A stretch of DNA of 64,000 bases from Devosia sp. 67-54 (lineage in GTDB: Bacteria > Pseudomonadota > Alphaproteobacteria > Rhizobiales > Devosiaceae), in assembly GCF_001899075.1 (NCBI RefSeq), contig NZ_MKVA01000006.1, positions 1 to 64,000 of the forward strand, given 5' to 3'. The position numbers and the translations under genes are program-made. Position 1 is the first letter of the stretch. Each line of letters starts with the position of its first letter. A model generated the notes under the pieces. That model was not told where the DNA came from. It made no database searches and saw only the letters and a program-made list of their open reading frames with translations. This document shows positions 40,563-51,053 of the stretch, one piece after another.

Positions 40563-41309
40563 TTAGACGTAAAGGATGGAGCGGATTTCGTAGCGGTCCG
40601 CGCGCATGGTGGAGACCGCATATTCGAACGGCCCCCTGGCGTCGTAGGCGATGCGCTCGACCTCGAAGGCCGGCGTGTCGGCAGCGAGCTGGATCAGCTC
40701 GGAATCGATCCCGGCGACACGACCGACGCGATAGACTTCCTTGGCCTTGGCCGGCTTGATGCCGCAATGCTCGTCCAGCCAGCCATAGAGCGACTGCACG
40801 TTGCCGGCGTCGGCCAAAAGGCCCGGTACACGCGCCTCCGGCAGATGGCTGGTCTGGATGCCGATCGGCAGGCCATTGCCCAGCCGCAGCCGCTTGAGCC
40901 GCACCACCGGGTCGCCCACGCCGATTTCGAGCGCGTCGGCCATTTCGATCGTCGCCGCGACCCGGTCGGCCTCGATCAGGCGGGAGGTGGCGGCCAGCGC
41001 CAGCGCCCGCATCTCTTCGGTGAAGCTGGTGAGCCCGTGCACGCCGGCAATGACGGTGGCGGACCGCACGAAGGTGCCGCGGCCATGCTCGCGGCGGAGC
41101 AGCCCCGCCTCCTCGAGATTGCGCAGCGCATGCCGCAGCGTGATGCGCGAGATGCCCAGCATCTCGCCCAGCCGGTCCTCGTTGGGGAGCTGCGCGCCGG
41201 CGCTCCATTCGCCGGCTTCGATCAGGCCGCGCAACGCCATCTCCGCCTGATGCCACAGCGGCTCGGGTCGGCGCCGGTCCGGCTTCTGCAGCCCGTTCAG
41301 TTCAGCCAT
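40563..41309 (-). CDS. GntR-family regulator, UTRA (HutC) domain
   Basis: Start MAELNGLQKPDRRR; LPNEDRLGEMLGISRITLRHALRNLEEAGLLRREHGRGTFV. Confidence 0.92.
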   Translation of the reverse strand: MAELNGLQKPDRRRPEPLWHQAEMALRGLIEAGEWSAGAQLPNEDRLGEMLGISRITLRHALRNLEEAGLLRREHGRGTFVRSATVIAGVHGLTSFTEEMRALALAATSRLIEADRVAATIEMADALEIGVGDPVVRLKRLRLGNGLPIGIQTSHLPEARVPGLLADAGNVQSLYGWLDEHCGIKPAKAKEVYRVGRVAGIDSELIQLAADTPAFEVERIAYDARGPFEYAVSTMRADRYEIRSILYV

Positions 41310-42186
41310 GCTGCCGCCTCCATTGTGGTCCGCGCGATCCGGCAAAGGCGGCGCCCACCAGCCCGGCCCGCGCGCCGAACCGGCCGGCCCGGAGGTCGAT
41401 GCCGCGCAAATGTTTCGGCAACTGCCGGCGCAGCGCCGCAAGGATCGTCGGCGACAGCACGTCGAGCGACCCGGCGACACCGCCGGCCAGGATGACGACG
41501 CTCGGATCGAGCAGTGCCACTGCGCCGGCGAGCGCCGTGCCGAGGGCGTGCATCGGCGCCTCGAGCGCCGCGCGTGCCCGTGTGTCCCCGGCCCGCGCCG
41601 CCTTTACCAGCGCGGTGCCGTCGGCAAGTCCGATGCCGGCCGCGATCGCGTCGAGCGCGCGCCCGGACGCCTGCCGTTCGAGCCAGCCGTTCACCTCGTC
41701 GCCGCCGTCGGCCTGGTCCGCCACGGCCCAGCCGAAGGAGCAGGCGCCGCCGGCGCTGCCGGTGACGATCTGCCCGCCGGCCAGCACCGCCGAGCCGATG
41801 CCGGTGCCGATGGCGAGCAGCAGGGCGTCGTCGCGATCCGCCGCAGCGCCCGCCGCGGCCTCGGCCACCAGCGCGAACTGCGCGTCATTGCCGAGCGCCA
41901 CCGAAACGCCGGGAAAGGCCGCGGCCAGATCGAGCCCGTCGAGATAGGGCAGATTGGGAATCCAGGTGCAGACGGCGCCGCGGGCCAGCCCCGGCACGCC
42001 GAGGCCCAGATGCGTGGCGCCCGACTTCGCGAGCTGCCCGCCGAGCAGCGCCATGAAGCTGTCGCGGTCGCCCGGTGCCGGCCACTCGCCGATCGCCTCC
42101 ACCGCGACCGGATCGTCGAGCGGCGCCACGCCGGCGCGGAAGCGGGTGCCGCCCAGATCGACGGCGAGGACCTTGGCGTCGCTCAT
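41302..42186 (-). CDS. ROK-family sugar kinase
   Basis: Start MSDAKVLAVDLGGTRFRAGVAP; LAIGTGIGSAVLAGGQI. Embedded in ORF 41302..43089. Confidence 0.82.
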   Translation of the reverse strand: MSDAKVLAVDLGGTRFRAGVAPLDDPVAVEAIGEWPAPGDRDSFMALLGGQLAKSGATHLGLGVPGLARGAVCTWIPNLPYLDGLDLAAAFPGVSVALGNDAQFALVAEAAAGAAADRDDALLLAIGTGIGSAVLAGGQIVTGSAGGACSFGWAVADQADGGDEVNGWLERQASGRALDAIAAGIGLADGTALVKAARAGDTRARAALEAPMHALGTALAGAVALLDPSVVILAGGVAGSLDVLSPTILAALRRQLPKHLRGIDLRAGRFGARAGLVGAAFAGSRGPQWRRQHG

Positions 42187-43055
42187 CCCTTGACCCCCGA
42201 CGCGATGACGGAGTCGACGAAGAAGCGCTGCAGGATCACGAACAGCACCACCGGCGGCAGCACCGCCAGCGTCGCTCCAGCCATCACCAGCCCGGTGTTC
42301 ATGGCGCCGCGGTTGTAGCTGAGCAGGCGCGAAAGCGAGATGACGATGGGGTACTGCTCGGCATTGCCCTGCAGCACCGTGAGCGGCCAGAGGTAGCTGT
42401 TCCAATGGTAGACGAAGGCGAACAGCGTGAGGGCGGCGATGGCCGGCAGCACCGCGGGAGCGACGATGCCGAACAGCACGTGGAACTCGGAGGCGCCGTC
42501 GACGCGCGCCGCCTCGATCAGCTCGTCGGGCACCCCCTTGATGAATTGCCGCATCAGGAAGATGCCGAAGGCGTTGGCGAGGTTCGGCACGATGACGCCG
42601 GCCAGCGACCCGGTAAGGCCGAGATAGCCGACGATGCGGTAAAGCGGGATCAGCGTCACGATCGGCGGCAGGAACATCGTCGAGATCAGCAGCGCGAACA
42701 GCAGCTCGCGGTGGCGGAACTGGTACTTGGCGAAGGCATAGCCGGCCATCAGGCTGGTGACGAGGATGGCCGCGGTGGTCACCAGCGCGATGACGGCCGA
42801 GTTGAAGAACGAACGCCCGATGCTCACCACGTCCGCCACCTTCACATAGGCGTCGAAATTCGGGCTGGCGGGCAGCCAGACCGGCGGCACCTGCATGGTC
42901 TCCTGCGGCGTCTTGAGGCTGGTGAGCACCATCCAGGCCAGCGGGAATGCCGCCACCACCGCGATGGCGATGATCAGCAGCGTCAGCAGCGCCGCCGCCG
43001 GCGTCAGCGGCCGGTGCGGGCGTTCCAGCGGGCGGCTGTCGGCGAGCGCGGTCAT
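42183..43055 (-). CDS. CUT1 carbohydrate ABC transporter permease (MalG/UgpE-like)
   Basis: 290 aa; IEAARVDGASEFHVLFGIVAPAVLPAIAALTLF EAA loop. Confidence 0.93.
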   Translation of the reverse strand: MTALADSRPLERPHRPLTPAAALLTLLIIAIAVVAAFPLAWMVLTSLKTPQETMQVPPVWLPASPNFDAYVKVADVVSIGRSFFNSAVIALVTTAAILVTSLMAGYAFAKYQFRHRELLFALLISTMFLPPIVTLIPLYRIVGYLGLTGSLAGVIVPNLANAFGIFLMRQFIKGVPDELIEAARVDGASEFHVLFGIVAPAVLPAIAALTLFAFVYHWNSYLWPLTVLQGNAEQYPIVISLSRLLSYNRGAMNTGLVMAGATLAVLPPVVLFVILQRFFVDSVIASGVKG

Positions 43056-43966
43056 GCGCGGCGCGCCTCCCGGGCCCGGGCGAAGGCAAAGAGCGCCGTG
43101 ATCGAGACGATCAGCACCAGCATCAGCGTCACCGCCATGGCCGAGCCGAGTCCGCCCTGCGCGCGTTCGATGCCGACACGGCGGATGTGGTAGGTCAGCA
43201 CGTTCGTCGCATTGACCGGCCCGCCCTGGGTGATCAGGGCCACGGGCTCGAACACCTGCACCGAATTGATGATGGCGATCACCGCCGAAAACAGCAGCGT
43301 GTTGCCCAGCAGCGGCAGGGTGATCGACCAGAAGCGCTGCACTGGATTGGCGCCGTCGATCCGCGCCGCCTCGTAGAGCGAATCCGGGATCTGCGTCAGC
43401 CCGGCGACCGCCAGCACGGTGAAATAGCCGACCTGCTGCCAGACGTTGAGCAGTACGATCGAGCCGAGCGCCGTCTGCGGCGCGCTGAGCCAGGTCTGTG
43501 CTGGAATGCCGATCCAGCCGAGCACCTGGTTGATCGGCCCTTCGGTCGGCGAATAGAGCTTGGAAAACACCAGCGCCACCGCGATCATCGGCACCATATA
43601 GGTCGAAAACAGGATGGTGCGGAGCACGATGCCGCCGGGCGCGAGCTTCTGGTGCACCAACAGGCCGAACGCCACCGACAGCGGCAGGATCAGGACCACC
43701 GACAGCACGGTGTAGATCAGCGTGTTGACCAGCGCCGCCTTGAAGTCGCGCCCGATCGAGGAATTGGAGAAGATGTCGATGAAATTCTGCACGCCGATGA
43801 AGCGCGCGGTGTCGAAGCCGGTCTGCGTCGACCAGGATTGGAGCGACAGCCAGAGCGTCAGCAGCATCGGCACGAAAATGAACACGGCGAGCAATCCCGT
43901 CGCTGGCGCCAGCATGGCGACCGCCGATTGGGTTTGTCTGCGCTGCATCACGGGAGCTTGTTCCAC
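43052..43966 (-). CDS. CUT1 carbohydrate ABC transporter permease (MalF/UgpA-like)
   Basis: YEAARIDGANPVQRFWSITLPLLGNTLLF; six-TM pattern. Confidence 0.93.
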   Translation of the reverse strand: MEQAPVMQRRQTQSAVAMLAPATGLLAVFIFVPMLLTLWLSLQSWSTQTGFDTARFIGVQNFIDIFSNSSIGRDFKAALVNTLIYTVLSVVLILPLSVAFGLLVHQKLAPGGIVLRTILFSTYMVPMIAVALVFSKLYSPTEGPINQVLGWIGIPAQTWLSAPQTALGSIVLLNVWQQVGYFTVLAVAGLTQIPDSLYEAARIDGANPVQRFWSITLPLLGNTLLFSAVIAIINSVQVFEPVALITQGGPVNATNVLTYHIRRVGIERAQGGLGSAMAVTLMLVLIVSITALFAFARAREARRA

Positions 43967-43974
43967 CAGGGATC

Positions 43975-44000
43975 GGGACGGGAGCCGAAGCCCCCGCCCC
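43975..44000 (-). other. Intergenic UUCG-tetraloop hairpin between solute-binding protein and permease genes
   Basis: Minus strand GGGGCGGGGGC-UUCG-GCUCCCGUCCC: 11 pairs including two G-U wobbles. Confidence 0.6.
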
Positions 44001-44009
44001 GCGGGAGGT

Positions 44010-45305
44010 TTATTGCGCGGCGCGCGTCAGGATTTCGGTCGCGTCCGACTGCGCGGTCTTTTGCGCATCGGCGGCCGAGAGCTGGCCGAACTGCATGGCC
44101 TCGAGCGTCTTTTGCAGCGATTCCGAGAATTCCTGTCCGCCCAGCACCACCGGGAAGCCCTTCGCATTGGCGAGCGTCTCGGTATAGCCCTTGAGGAAGG
44201 CGTCGCTGTCGAGCTTGTCCTTGAACGCGGCGCCGTCCGAGGTGCGCGACGGCAGGATGCCCATCGACATCAGGATGTCACCCATCGCCGAGGCGCCGTT
44301 CGGACCGGAAGTCGGCCCGTTGAGCCAGCTCAGGAAATCCCACGCCGCCTTCTGCTCGTCGGCTGAGGCCTTGGCGTTGACCACGGTCATCCAGGAATAC
44401 GAGATCGAGCGCGCTTTGTCGCCCGACGGACCGACCGGGATCGGCGCAGTCGCGACATCGGCGAAATTGTCGCCCATGCCGGCCTTCAGCGCCGATTCCC
44501 ACCAGTTCGCCATGATGATCATGCCGGTCTTGCCCGACACGAAATTGTCGAGGAACGGGCCCGTGGTGTTGGCGTCCGCGGTGGCCATCTGCGGGTCGGA
44601 ATAGCCCGATTTGATCAGCTTCTCGTAGAGCTCGAAGGTCTCCGTCGCCTGCTTGCTGTCGAGCGTCGGCTTGCCGTCGACCACCAGGTCGCCGCCGTTC
44701 GAGACGAGCAGCGAGGCGAATGGGTGGAGCACGCCCGCCGCCCACGAATTGATCATGCCGAAGCCCTGCTGGCCCTTGCTCTTGTCGGTCAGCTTCTGCG
44801 CATCGGCCAGGAGTTCGTCCCAGGTCTTGGGCGCATCGGCGATGCCGGCGGCGGCGAACAGCTTCTTGTTGTAATTGAGGGCGTAGACGTCGATCTCGTT
44901 GGGGATGCCGTAGAGCGTGCCGCCGATCGAGGCCGCGCCGACGACGCCCGCCGGCCAGTTCGCCTTGGTGTCGGCCGCGATCGCGTCGGGCACCGGCGCC
45001 ACGAGCTTGTCCTTGGCCAGATCCGGCAGCCACGCATCGTAGATGCCGGCGATGGTCGCGCCGTCCGAGCCGCCGCCGGACGAGCGCAGCGTGGTCAGCA
45101 GATCGCCGAACGGCACGGCGCGAACCGTGATCTTGGTGTCCGGATGGTCCTTGGAATAGGCCGCCGCCGCGGCCTCCAGCTTGGCGACCGTATCGGGACC
45201 CCAATGGGTGAGGAATGAAACGTCCGCCGCCTGGACGAGGGCGGTCGTGGACAGAAGGATGGCGGCCGTGCCGGCGGCACGTGCGAAAGTCCGAAGCAAT
45301 TGCAT
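44010..45305 (-). CDS. CUT1 sugar ABC transporter substrate-binding protein (family 1)
   Basis: Signal peptide; VSFLTHWGPDTVAKLEAAAAAYSKDHPD; GIPNEIDVYALNYNKKLF. Confidence 0.93.
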   Translation of the reverse strand: MQLLRTFARAAGTAAILLSTTALVQAADVSFLTHWGPDTVAKLEAAAAAYSKDHPDTKITVRAVPFGDLLTTLRSSGGGSDGATIAGIYDAWLPDLAKDKLVAPVPDAIAADTKANWPAGVVGAASIGGTLYGIPNEIDVYALNYNKKLFAAAGIADAPKTWDELLADAQKLTDKSKGQQGFGMINSWAAGVLHPFASLLVSNGGDLVVDGKPTLDSKQATETFELYEKLIKSGYSDPQMATADANTTGPFLDNFVSGKTGMIIMANWWESALKAGMGDNFADVATAPIPVGPSGDKARSISYSWMTVVNAKASADEQKAAWDFLSWLNGPTSGPNGASAMGDILMSMGILPSRTSDGAAFKDKLDSDAFLKGYTETLANAKGFPVVLGGQEFSESLQKTLEAMQFGQLSAADAQKTAQSDATEILTRAAQ

Positions 45306-45353
45306 GTGGAGTCTCCCTGCGCGCAGCCGGCCATATGCCGTCTGACGAGACGT

Positions 45354-45372
45354 ACGTTATGACGTTATAACG
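45354..45372. promoter_or_regulatory. Putative operator upstream of sugar ABC operon
   Basis: ACGTTAT-G-ACGTTATAACG: 7-nt direct repeat with 8-bp period, containing perfect palindrome CGTTATAACG (45363-45372). Confidence 0.45.
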
Positions 45373-45440
45373 ACTTCTGGCAAGTGAGCATTTGTCGCGC
45401 GCTGCTGCGGACCTCCGAACGCCGCAGGTCGTCACTGCGC

Positions 45441-45462
45441 CGGGAAGCGGCGCCGCTTCCCG
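45441..45462 (-). terminator. Terminator-like palindrome after GH172 gene
   Basis: CGGGAAGCGGCGCCGCTTCCCG, perfect 22-nt palindrome a few nt beyond the stop. Confidence 0.5.
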
Positions 45463-45468
45463 CGACGG

Positions 45469-46599
<1,131 letters not shown>

Positions 46600-46632
46600 T
46601 GCGATGGGTCCGTTGCTGGGAAACGCGAAGGC

Positions 46633-47475
46633 TTACTTGAGTCCGCTGGTCTTGATCGATTCCATGATCTGCTTCTGGAACACGATGAACACCAGCAGCA
46701 TCGGCGCCGCAACGATGGTCGAAGCGGCCATGATGTAGTTCCACGACGAGGCGTACTGGCTGCGGAAGCTGGCGATGCCGACCTGTACCACCCACAGGCT
46801 CTGGTCGCTGGTGGCGGTCAGCGGCCACAGGAACGAGTTCCAGTTGGCGAGAAAGAACAGGATCGCGAGCGAGGCGATGATCGGCCGGCTGAGCGGCAGG
46901 ATGACGCTCCAGTAGATGCGCCAATAGCTGGCGCCGTCGACGATCGCCGCCTCCTCGAGCTCGCGTGGCAGCGCCAGGTAATACTGGCGCAGCAGGAAGA
47001 TGCCGAAGGCGTTGAAGATCGCCGGCACGATCAGTCCGGCATAGGAATTGAGCATGCCCATGCTGCGCACCACGATGAACAGCGGCACGATGATGACGGG
47101 CAGCGACACGAGGAAGGTGGAAAAGATGGCGAGGAAGATCGCCTCGCGTCCGGGGAAGCGCAGCCGGGCGAGGGCGTAGCCGGCCATGCTGTGGAACCAC
47201 AGCGCGATGATCGTGACCGCGGCCGAGACCACGAAGCTGTTGAACAGATAGCGCAGGAACGGCACTTCCGTCAGCACATAGACGAAGTTCTTGAGGCTCG
47301 GCGCCTTCGGCCAGAAGGTCGGCTGGAACACTTCGGCCTGGCTCTTGAACGAGATGGTCAGCATCCACAGCAGGGGAAAGATCGTCATCAGCGCCAGCAC
47401 CAGCGTCACCAGCATCCAGACGATGCGGACGAGGTCGAGCTGGCGCCGTGACAGCAGGGTGGTGGCGTTATTCAT
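46633..47475 (-). CDS. CUT1 carbohydrate ABC transporter permease (MalG-like)
   Basis: EEAAIVDGASYWRIYWSVILPLSRPIIASLAI EAA loop. Confidence 0.93.
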   Translation of the reverse strand: MNNATTLLSRRQLDLVRIVWMLVTLVLALMTIFPLLWMLTISFKSQAEVFQPTFWPKAPSLKNFVYVLTEVPFLRYLFNSFVVSAAVTIIALWFHSMAGYALARLRFPGREAIFLAIFSTFLVSLPVIIVPLFIVVRSMGMLNSYAGLIVPAIFNAFGIFLLRQYYLALPRELEEAAIVDGASYWRIYWSVILPLSRPIIASLAILFFLANWNSFLWPLTATSDQSLWVVQVGIASFRSQYASSWNYIMAASTIVAAPMLLVFIVFQKQIMESIKTSGLK

Positions 47476-48430
47476 AGTTGAAGCGCCCGCCCCGCGTCAT
47501 CAGGAACAGCACCGCCGTCGCCAGCAGCAGCAGCACCACGACGATCGACGCCATGGCCGCGGCGTAGCCGAAGGCGGAATACTGGAAGGCCTGCTGATAG
47601 ACGTAGAAGATCAGCACCGAAGTGGCGTTGGCCGGCCCGCCCTTGGTCATCACATAGATGAGGTCGAAGGCCTGCGACCCGGCGACCGAGGCGACCAGCG
47701 AGATCAGCAGCACGAAGAAGCTGGTGGGCCTCAGCAGCGGCAGCGTGATGTTCCAGAACGACTGGATGCGGCCGGCGCCGTCGATCTCGGCGGCTTCGTA
47801 ATATTCGCGCGGAATGTCCTGCAGGCCGCCGATGAAGATCAGCATGTAAAAGCCCATCAGGAACCATACCGTGACGACGAGCGTGGTGTAGAGCGCGACG
47901 TTCGGGCTGCCGAGCAGCGAGATGCCGGTGATGCCGACCATGGCGAGCAGGCGCGGCAGCAGCCCGACCTTGTCCGAGCTGAGCAGCAGCCAGACGAGGC
48001 CGATGACCACGAGGCTCACCATCTGCGGCGCAAAGAACATGGCGCGCATCACCGTATTGAAGCGGTTGGAGCGCTGCACGAGGAGCGCAAGGCCGAGCCC
48101 GGAGACGTAGAGCGAGGGCACCAGCAGCACCATGTAGGTGAGGGTGACGCCGAGGCAGCGCCAGAACACCTGGTCGGCCAGCATCTTCTGGTAGTTCGTC
48201 AGGCCGACGAAGCTCAGCTGGCCGAAACCGTTGACGTCGAAAAAGCCCATCGTCAGCGCCAGCAGCATGGGCAGGCCGACGAAGACCAGAAGGCCGAGGA
48301 AATCGGGGGCGACGAAAAGATAGCCCGCAAGCATTTCGCGCTGGCGATTGGAAAGGCCGGCACGGGCCGCAGCCGGGGGAGGGGCGCTGCGGGAGGTGGC
48401 GGCCGGTATCGACGCGGGGCTTACGGGCAT
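47468..48430 (-). CDS. CUT1 carbohydrate ABC transporter permease (MalF-like)
   Basis: Start MPVSPASIPAA within ORF 47468..49084; YEAAEIDGAGRIQSFWNITLPLLRPTSFF. Confidence 0.92.
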   Translation of the reverse strand: MPVSPASIPAATSRSAPPPAAARAGLSNRQREMLAGYLFVAPDFLGLLVFVGLPMLLALTMGFFDVNGFGQLSFVGLTNYQKMLADQVFWRCLGVTLTYMVLLVPSLYVSGLGLALLVQRSNRFNTVMRAMFFAPQMVSLVVIGLVWLLLSSDKVGLLPRLLAMVGITGISLLGSPNVALYTTLVVTVWFLMGFYMLIFIGGLQDIPREYYEAAEIDGAGRIQSFWNITLPLLRPTSFFVLLISLVASVAGSQAFDLIYVMTKGGPANATSVLIFYVYQQAFQYSAFGYAAAMASIVVVLLLLATAVLFLMTRGGRFNYE

Positions 48431-48452
48431 AGTGGGTTGAGGCCTTTTTGCG

Positions 48453-48487
48453 CTGGCCCCGTCCGGCAGGCTGCCGGACGGGGCCAG
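48453..48487 (-). other. Intergenic hairpin between solute-binding protein and permease genes
   Basis: CTGGCCCCGTCCGGCA-GGC-TGCCGGACGGGGCCAG: perfect 16-bp stem; no U-tract on the coding (minus) strand. Confidence 0.7.
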
Positions 48488-48494
48488 GCGTGCA

Positions 48495-49832
48495 TCACAG
48501 CATCGGCGCGCCCTTGTAGGAGGCAAGGAACGTGTCGAGCAGTGCCGAGGCGTCGGCCGCCGCCTTCTCCGGTTCGACGCCGCCCAGCATGGCAGCCTGG
48601 ATGGCATCCGAGATGATCTTGTAGGCTTCGGGCGGCAGCCGCGGCTCGCCGCGGGCGCCGGGATAGACCTCGTCGGCGAAGAATTTGAGCCCGCCCTGGC
48701 CATAGGCAGCCTTGCCCGCCTCGATGGCGCTCTGGCGCGGCGGCATGTCGGACTTGGCCACCGTGCACCAGTCGACGATGCGCTGCACCGAATCCGGCGA
48801 CTTGGAGGCCAGCGCCCAGGCGATGAACTTGCCCGCCGTCTCGGGATCCTTGCCCTTGGCGTTGGCGACGAAGGCCCAGCCGCCGCCGACCGTGACGTAT
48901 TTTCCGCCGGCCGGAATCGGCAGCTTGAACATGCCGAAGGGCACGTCGGGTGCCTTCTGCTCCATGGCGGCGATGCCCCAGATGCCGCAATTCTGCATGG
49001 CGCAATAGCCGGCGCCCATGTTGGCCACGATGTCGAAGCCGCCGGCATTGATCTGGCGCGGCGCGCTGCCGGAATCGATCGCATCCTTCCAAAGCTTCAG
49101 CGCGGCGATCACCGCCGGGGAGTTGAAGCCGCTCTTGCCGTCAGCGGTCTGGAACTCGCCGCCGCCCTGCCACATGAACGGGTACCAGGTGAAGTTCTGG
49201 TAGTAGCCGGGGTTGGTGTCGAACAGCAGACCATAGCGGTCGGACGTGGTAAGCTTCTTGCCCAGCTCCAGCAGCTCGTCCCAGGTCTTGGGAACGTCGT
49301 TCTCGTTCAGCCCGGCGTCCTCGAAGGCCTTGACCGAATAGTAGAAGGCCATCGGCTCGACTTCCATCGGCACGCCGTAGATCTTGCCGTCGACCTTGCG
49401 GGTGCCCATCACCGCCTCGGGGAAGTCCTTCTGCACCTCGGGGTCGATGAACGGCGTCAGATCGAGCAACGCCCCGCCATTGTAGTAGCGCAGGAAATCG
49501 CCGGGCGAGATCAGGAACAGGTCGGGGCCCTGGCCCGAGGCGAACGCGGTCGAGAGCTTGTTGCCCTGCATGTAGTCGACCAGATAGTCGAGCTCGACCT
49601 TGGTGTCGTTGGCGGCGTTCCAGTCGGCGGCCATCTTGGTCCACCACTCGACCTGCGCCTTGGGCTGCTCGCTGTCCGGCGCGTAGAAGTTCCAGAAATT
49701 GAGCGTCTTGCCCTGGGCGTAGGCGCTGCCCACCAGCGGCAGGCCGGCGAGACCGGCCGCGCCGAGCGCGGCGCCGCCCTTCAGGATATCGCGGCGGTTG
49801 AGGCCGCGCGGCATGTTGGCGTCGTTACTCAT
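48495..49832 (-). CDS. CUT1 sugar ABC transporter substrate-binding protein
   Basis: Tat-like leader MPRGLNRRDILKGGAALGAAGLAGLPLVGSAYA; family 1 SBP features. Confidence 0.93.
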   Translation of the reverse strand: MSNDANMPRGLNRRDILKGGAALGAAGLAGLPLVGSAYAQGKTLNFWNFYAPDSEQPKAQVEWWTKMAADWNAANDTKVELDYLVDYMQGNKLSTAFASGQGPDLFLISPGDFLRYYNGGALLDLTPFIDPEVQKDFPEAVMGTRKVDGKIYGVPMEVEPMAFYYSVKAFEDAGLNENDVPKTWDELLELGKKLTTSDRYGLLFDTNPGYYQNFTWYPFMWQGGGEFQTADGKSGFNSPAVIAALKLWKDAIDSGSAPRQINAGGFDIVANMGAGYCAMQNCGIWGIAAMEQKAPDVPFGMFKLPIPAGGKYVTVGGGWAFVANAKGKDPETAGKFIAWALASKSPDSVQRIVDWCTVAKSDMPPRQSAIEAGKAAYGQGGLKFFADEVYPGARGEPRLPPEAYKIISDAIQAAMLGGVEPEKAAADASALLDTFLASYKGAPML

Positions 49833-49900
49833 CGATACTCCTCCTCTTGGCTGTTTGCGGCGGCTGCGGTGTCCTCCCTGCCGCCGATCCGTTCAGGTCC

Positions 49901-50905
49901 TCATGCGGATTCGAAGATTTGCAGCACGCACTCCATCACCTCGGTGCGCGCCGGGCCGGTGTAGCGCCCGGCAAGCCGCTCGAGCAGCATTTCGGCGGCG
50001 CGCTGCGCCAGCACCGATGGGCTCTTGCCGGCGCGGGTGAGGCGCGGCCGCACATATTCGAGCTGCGGCAGGTCGTCGAAGACGGCGACCGCGATGTCGT
50101 CGGGCACGCGCACGCCCTGGTCGTGGAACTCGGTGAGCGCGCCCATCGCCATCAAATAGTTGGCAAAGAACACCGCGGTCGGCCGCGCCTTGCCCTTGAG
50201 GCCGATCAGCCAGCGCGCCGCCTCGCGGCCCGAAGGCGGCAGGTACGTGCCCTCGAAGCGCAGCGCTTCGTCGGGCGCGACGCCGCTGTCGCGGAGGCCG
50301 GCCTCGAAGCCGTCGGCGCGCGCCATGGCTTCGGCGAAGATAGCCGGCCCGGTGACGTGGGCGATGCGGGTGTGGCCCCGCCGGGCGAGATGCGTACCGA
50401 TCAGGTGGCCGCCGCCGAAATCGTCGAGCTTGACGCTGTCGACCGCATGGTTGGGCAAATTGCCGATGAACACCGCCGGGATGTCGAGATCGAGCAGCGC
50501 GTCGTGGATGCCGTGCAGCGCGAAATCGCCGACGATCACGCCGTCGACGTTCCGCAACTGCACCTGGCGCAGGTATTCGCGCCCATGTTCCTGTGAATGG
50601 CCGCCCGGCACATCGGTGTTGAACACCAGCGTGTCGAAGCCGTCGCCCTCCAGCGCGCTCTGGGCGATCTTCACCAGCTCGGGGAAATACGGGTTGCGGA
50701 TGTCGGGGATGAGCATGGCCACCAGATTGGTGCGCCCGGTCCTGAGGCTGCGCGCCTGCGGGTTGGGCCGGTAGCCCATCTCGGCGATCGCGGCCTCGAC
50801 CTTCTCGCGCAGTGGCTTGGAGACGCGGTCGGCATGGTTGATGACGTGCGACACCGTCGTCCGCGACACCCCCGCCCGCTCCGCCACTTTCGCGATCGTG
50901 CTCAT
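49901..50905 (-). CDS. LacI-family transcriptional regulator
   Basis: Start MSTIAKVAERAGVSRTTVSHVINHADRVSKPLREKV. Confidence 0.94.
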   Translation of the reverse strand: MSTIAKVAERAGVSRTTVSHVINHADRVSKPLREKVEAAIAEMGYRPNPQARSLRTGRTNLVAMLIPDIRNPYFPELVKIAQSALEGDGFDTLVFNTDVPGGHSQEHGREYLRQVQLRNVDGVIVGDFALHGIHDALLDLDIPAVFIGNLPNHAVDSVKLDDFGGGHLIGTHLARRGHTRIAHVTGPAIFAEAMARADGFEAGLRDSGVAPDEALRFEGTYLPPSGREAARWLIGLKGKARPTAVFFANYLMAMGALTEFHDQGVRVPDDIAVAVFDDLPQLEYVRPRLTRAGKSPSVLAQRAAEMLLERLAGRYTGPARTEVMECVLQIFESA

Positions 50906-50929
50906 GAGAGGGAGTCGTAGAGCCACCTA

Positions 50930-50951
50930 AATCGATTTGCAAATGGATTTG
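50930..50951. promoter_or_regulatory. Putative LacI-type operator
   Basis: AAATCGATTTG|CAAATGGATTT: 22-bp dyad, 10 of 11 pairs, 25 bp upstream of the LacI start. Confidence 0.5.
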
Positions 50952-51053
50952 TGAAAGGATTTGCCGAGGGCGGGCAGAGGGATTCGGGCGGTGATGGGCG
51001 CGCAGGGAGAGGCGTGACCCAGGGCTGGCGCGCCTATGGGCGCGGCGCCGGGC

